From Emiliania huxleyi CCMP1516 (Eukaryota; Haptophyta; Isochrysidales; Noelaerhabdaceae), in the NCBI RefSeq assembly GCF_000372725.1, contig NW_005198966.1, forward strand, positions 1,355,338 through 1,419,337: a stretch of 64,000 bases of DNA. Reading direction: 5' to 3'. The notes below the pieces were generated by a model, which was not told where the DNA came from, did no database searches, and saw nothing but the letters and a program-made list of their open reading frames with translations. The position numbers were made by a program, and so were the translations under genes. Shown piece after piece: positions 60,829 through 64,000 of this stretch. Positions within the stretch are counted from its first letter, which is position 1; the number at the start of each line of letters is the position of its first letter.

Positions 60829-62312
60829 TCACCACTTCTTCTGCCACGGGTTGCCGCCGCCGTTGCCCTCCTTCTTCTGGCCCGCGTAGTCGATGCGGAT
60901 CTGCCGGCCGTCGATGGACTCGCCCGCGAGCTCGACCGCCTTGTCGACCTCCTCCGTCGAGCTGAAGGTGACGAAGCCGACGCCCTTGAACTCCTGCGTC
61001 TCGCGGTCGTTGAGCCACCGCACGTTCGTCACGGTGCCCGCCGACTTGAAGAAGTTCGTGATCTTGTCGTCGTCGATCGACCACGGCAGGTTGCCGATGA
61101 AGAGCTCGACGCAGCCTTCCGGCTTCTCCTTCTGCGGCTTGTAGGTGCGCTGCGGCTTGTTCGGGTCGGCTGGCCGCGGCTCGCGCGGCTTGGAGAAGTT
61201 GATGCGCGCCGGCCGCCCGCCCAGGTCGACGCCGTTGAGCGCCACCGCCTTGGTCGCCGCCTCGACCGACTCGAAGTCGATGAAGGCGATGCCGCGGAAC
61301 TCGCCGTCCTTCTCCACCCACTTGATGCGGGAGATGGCGCCGCAGTCCTTGAAGGCGGCGCGCACGGTCTCCTCCTCGATGTTCCAGGCAAGATTGCCCA
61401 GGAAGATCGAGTTGGACGGCTCGCCCGGGTCGCTGTTGCCCGCCGCGCCGCCCGCGCGCTCCTTCTTTGCCGTCGCAATCTCAACCTTCATCGCCCGGCC
61501 GTCGAGGTCGTTTCCGTTGAGCTTGGTGGCCGCGTCCGCGGCGGCGGCGGAGGCGAACTGGAGGAAGCCGGCGCCCTTGAACTTGCCCGAGTCCGCGTGC
61601 GTGAGCCACTCGATCTTCGTGATCTCGCCGCACTTGGCAAAGACCTCCTTGATCTGCTCGTCGGTCACCGACCACGGGAGGTTGCCCAGGAAGACGCGGC
61701 CGCCCTCCCCCTCGGCGGCGGGCGTGGCGGCCGACGTCGCCGGCGCGGCCTCCTCCGCGGCCTCCTCCGCCTTGGCCTTTTTCTCCTTCTTCTCCTTCTT
61801 CTCCTTCTTCTCCTTCTTGGCCGGCGGCTCCTCGGCGGCCTGCGAGCGCGGGGTGATGGCGAGGAGGCGTCAGCAAGCGGCGCCGGCGGGCGGTGGCACG
61901 ACGCGGTGGTGCGGCGGCATGGCGTGAAGCCGCGGACGGTGCGGACCGGCGCGGCGGCGCCGGCGGAGAGGCGCCGCAGGGCGCGGCATGCGCAGGCGGG
62001 GTGGTGGGGATCGGCGGTCACCGGCTCCTCCTCCTTCTCACGCTTCTTCTTCTTCTCCTTCTTGTCGCCGCCCGCGGCCGCCGCCTCCTTGGCGGCCTTG
62101 GCCTCCTTCTTCGCCTTCTTTTCTGCCTTGGCGGCCGCCGCCTCGTCCACCGCCGGCGCCGCCTCGGCCGCCGCGAGCTTCTTCGCCTTCTGCGGGCACC
62201 AGCACGGAGAGAGGTGAGCGGGCGAAGCGGCGGCGGCGCGCGCGCACGGTTAGGGGCTGGGCCGCACCTCGGCCTTGCGAGCCTTCTTCTCCTCCTTCGT
62301 CAGATCTCCCAT
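60829..62312 (-). CDS. Nucleolin-like protein with three RRM domains, three exons
   Basis: Exons 62312-62268, 62189-62022 and 61839-60829 join in frame to 407 residues over two GT-AG introns. The N-terminus is a Lys/Glu/Ala-rich charged region (KKARKAE, then DKKEKKKKREKEEEP and KKEKKEKKEKKEKK). Three RRMs follow, each with RNP2 and RNP1: VFLGNLPW/FKGAGFLQF, IFLGNLAW/FRGIAFIDF and LFIGNLPW/FKGVGFVTF. The tail is GGNPWQKKW. Acidic/basic N-terminus plus tandem RRMs is the nucleolin/NSR1 or plant NUC-L layout, pointing to pre-rRNA binding in the nucleolus. A cytoplasmic RNA-binding protein is the alternative. AAAATTCTTTCACACGG lies about 45 bases upstream of the ATG. Confidence 0.9.
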
Positions 62313-62442
62313 TGATGGTGCGTCGTGGCTTGGCTCGTCGCCACCCTGGAGCCGTGTGAAAGAATTTTACACGTAGCCGGTCGCAGGACACGATTCACGC
62401 GAGAATCGGCGAGAGACTGCGAAGAGAGATAGGAAGAGGCAG

Positions 62443-62563
62443 ACTCCCTAGGGTGGGTGACGGATAGCGCACCACACACCTCTCCTTAAAATCCCTGTGT
62501 GGTGGCGGCGTGCCGTCCTCCCATCCCTCCCTTGGGTTGTCTGTTTTCTTTCTTTTCTTTTAC
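62443..62563 (+). mobile_element. Short retroposon, family A, most complete copy
   Basis: Runs from ACGGATAGCGCACCACACAC through TGTGTGGTGGCGGCGTGCCG to TTGTCTGTTTTCTTTCTTTT. It sits about 130 bases upstream of the RRM gene start. Confidence 0.75.
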
Positions 62564-62624
62564 GATTCACGCACGATTCACGTGCCGCCGGGTGCAACTT
62601 TGTCCTATACGAGAGGGGAATCCC

Positions 62625-62815
62625 TGGGACCCTGTCGTGTGGGTGAACCCTGCCCAGCCCCCTCCGTGACGCGATGCGCTCCCCGCTCCCGTCGCGGTCC
62701 CGTTCCTCCCCTGTGTCCCTGATCGTCCTTACAAGATCCTGCTCGCGCAGGTGGGGACCCTGTCCTTCTCCCACCCCTTGTTTGGTGTGTCCGTTTTATT
62801 TATTTGTTTATACAC
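62625..62815 (+). mobile_element. Short retroposon, family B, long copy
   Basis: From GAATCCCTGGGACCCTGTCG to TGTGTCCGTTTTATTTATTT, including AAGATCCTGCTCGCGCAGGT. Confidence 0.7.
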
Positions 62816-62904
62816 GATTCACGCGACAGGCGAGGCGCGGGCGACGGCTTCCTCAGAAGCCGTGTGAAAAGAAACTTTATGCATACCCGTTGGTTGTCTC
62901 TATT

Positions 62905-63125
62905 TTTGCAAAATCCTGCAAAGGTGGGGACGTGTCTGTCCTCGACCCAGCCCTAGCTTGGGATGTCCGTTTTATTTATTTATTTATTTATTGTCTCCTT
63001 GTCCTGCTCGTGCAGGTGTGGTCTGTGGACCCCTGTCCTCCTCCCCCATCCCTCGTTTCCAACGTTTGGGTTTGTCTGTCTTCTTTCTTTCTTTCTTTCT
63101 TTGTGTCGTTTCTTTCTTTCTTTCT
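62905..63125 (+). mobile_element. Two abutting short retroposons, families B and B/A
   Basis: 62905-62994 matches 41455-41537 and ends in (ATTT). 62995-63125 is a related unit (CCTGCTCGTGCAGGTGTGGT) ending TGTCTGTCTTCTTTCTTTCT. Both tail types therefore occur on related bodies. Confidence 0.65.
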
Positions 63126-63392
63126 GGCAGCCCAGCTGGCTTAATCTCGTGTGAGTTAGCGTGTCTCTCTGTGTGTCGCTCCACGAGCGTGCCGTCGCAT
63201 CTCCTGTCATCCACAGCCTCCATCCAGCGACCAGCGTCAAGAAAGTAGGGTTTTCAAAATCTCTCCCACACAGCGCGCCACCAAAATAGGCAATGACCGC
63301 GCCGGTGTCCAGTCGCAGTCCGAGCCTGACTTTCCTCAGATATCACAGATGCACGTGTACATACCAACAAAAACAACAACACTTATCCTCTC

Positions 63393-63410
63393 TCTCTCTC
63401 TCTCTCACTC
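63393..63410. repeat. CT microsatellite
   Basis: A short CTCTCT run within otherwise unremarkable sequence from 63126 to 63726, where I see no gene. Confidence 0.7.
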
Positions 63411-63726
63411 AAAATTATGCTATAATACCAAAAGCGCAAAGGAGAATCGCGGTGGTTACGACAGTGCTCTCTACTTTTCGAAGGCTTTGTTTACACTGGA
63501 TGCTTGGGAAGGTACTCGGCCTCGACGGCGGCATATTGCATTGGTGAGGCGATTCTATACGACACGATCTGACACGGGGCGATGACCGATCATGTGAGGC
63601 CACCCAAGTTTTGACGCCCGATAAAAGCCGATGCATGGATCGCGAAATTGTTATTTTATCGCTCCAAATCTGTTCGCGCGCGCGCAGACAGGGTTGCAAG
63701 ATGAGCGAATGGCGAGGATCACGTGT

Positions 63727-63845
<119 letters not shown>

Positions 63846-64000
63846 TTCACGCCGCGCACAGAAATTATCTCCGTCCGTCCGGGCTGGTATCGAGACTTCC
63901 GTACGAGAGATACTGGAGCGCGCCCCCGTGCCCCGAGATACCTGGGCGGTACTTGGGCGGGTTCGCGGGTTGCGGGAAAAAGAAAGGAGTAGTCGCCCCT

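Overview
The window reads as nuclear DNA of a GC-rich single-celled eukaryote. The genes have introns, are not in operons, sit tens to thousands of bases apart on both strands, and use strongly G/C-ending codons. Most introns I could place in the kinase gene start with GC instead of GT, introns are very short (about 64-190 bases), and dispersed repeats fill the gaps. This fits a marine microalga of the haptophyte type (Emiliania/Chrysochromulina-like) best. Another GC-rich chromist alga cannot be excluded, and no rRNA, plastid or marker gene is present to settle it.

Layout. 0-8.4 kb: two divergent paralogues of an unrecognised membrane protein family, separated by about 5.5 kb packed with terminal-inverted-repeat and foldback elements, three of them with clear target-site duplications. 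10-14.8 kb: an SLX1-type GIY-YIG nuclease and a nine-exon CAMK-like kinase. 16.5-25.5 kb is the densest host block: F-box protein, GH3 beta-glucosidase, thioredoxin-like [2Fe-2S] plus TPR protein, methyltransferase/Nudix-like fusion, and a pyrimidine-dimer-glycosylase-like protein. 26-39 kb: MITE-like direct repeats, a secreted protein, a Gly/Tyr-rich coiled-coil protein, a papain-family protease, an 8-bp-TSD transposon, a long hairpin and a glycosyltransferase-like gene. 40-50 kb: an F-box/cytochrome-b5-like/membrane fusion, an NHL-repeat protein, a zinc-finger/G-patch protein and two LINE tails in opposite orientation. 51-57.3 kb: two F-box/RCC1-repeat paralogues plus the 5' stump of a third. 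57.3-60.2 kb: a young but incomplete Copia-type LTR element. 60.8-62.3 kb: a three-RRM nucleolin-like protein. The right end holds short retroposons and microsatellites.

Three patterns go beyond single genes. (1) A tiny mobile module of about 63-76 bp occurs at least three times with 11-12 bp target duplications, once with an empty site visible in a sister LINE copy, and related sequence lies just upstream of several unrelated start codons. (2) Six intron-located tandem arrays in three unrelated genes all have a period of 11 bp; two of them share the same 11-mer core. (3) Several GC-AG introns are bounded by direct repeats of exon sequence beginning exactly at the splice point. Together these suggest insertion-driven gain of introns and of promoters or 5' leaders.
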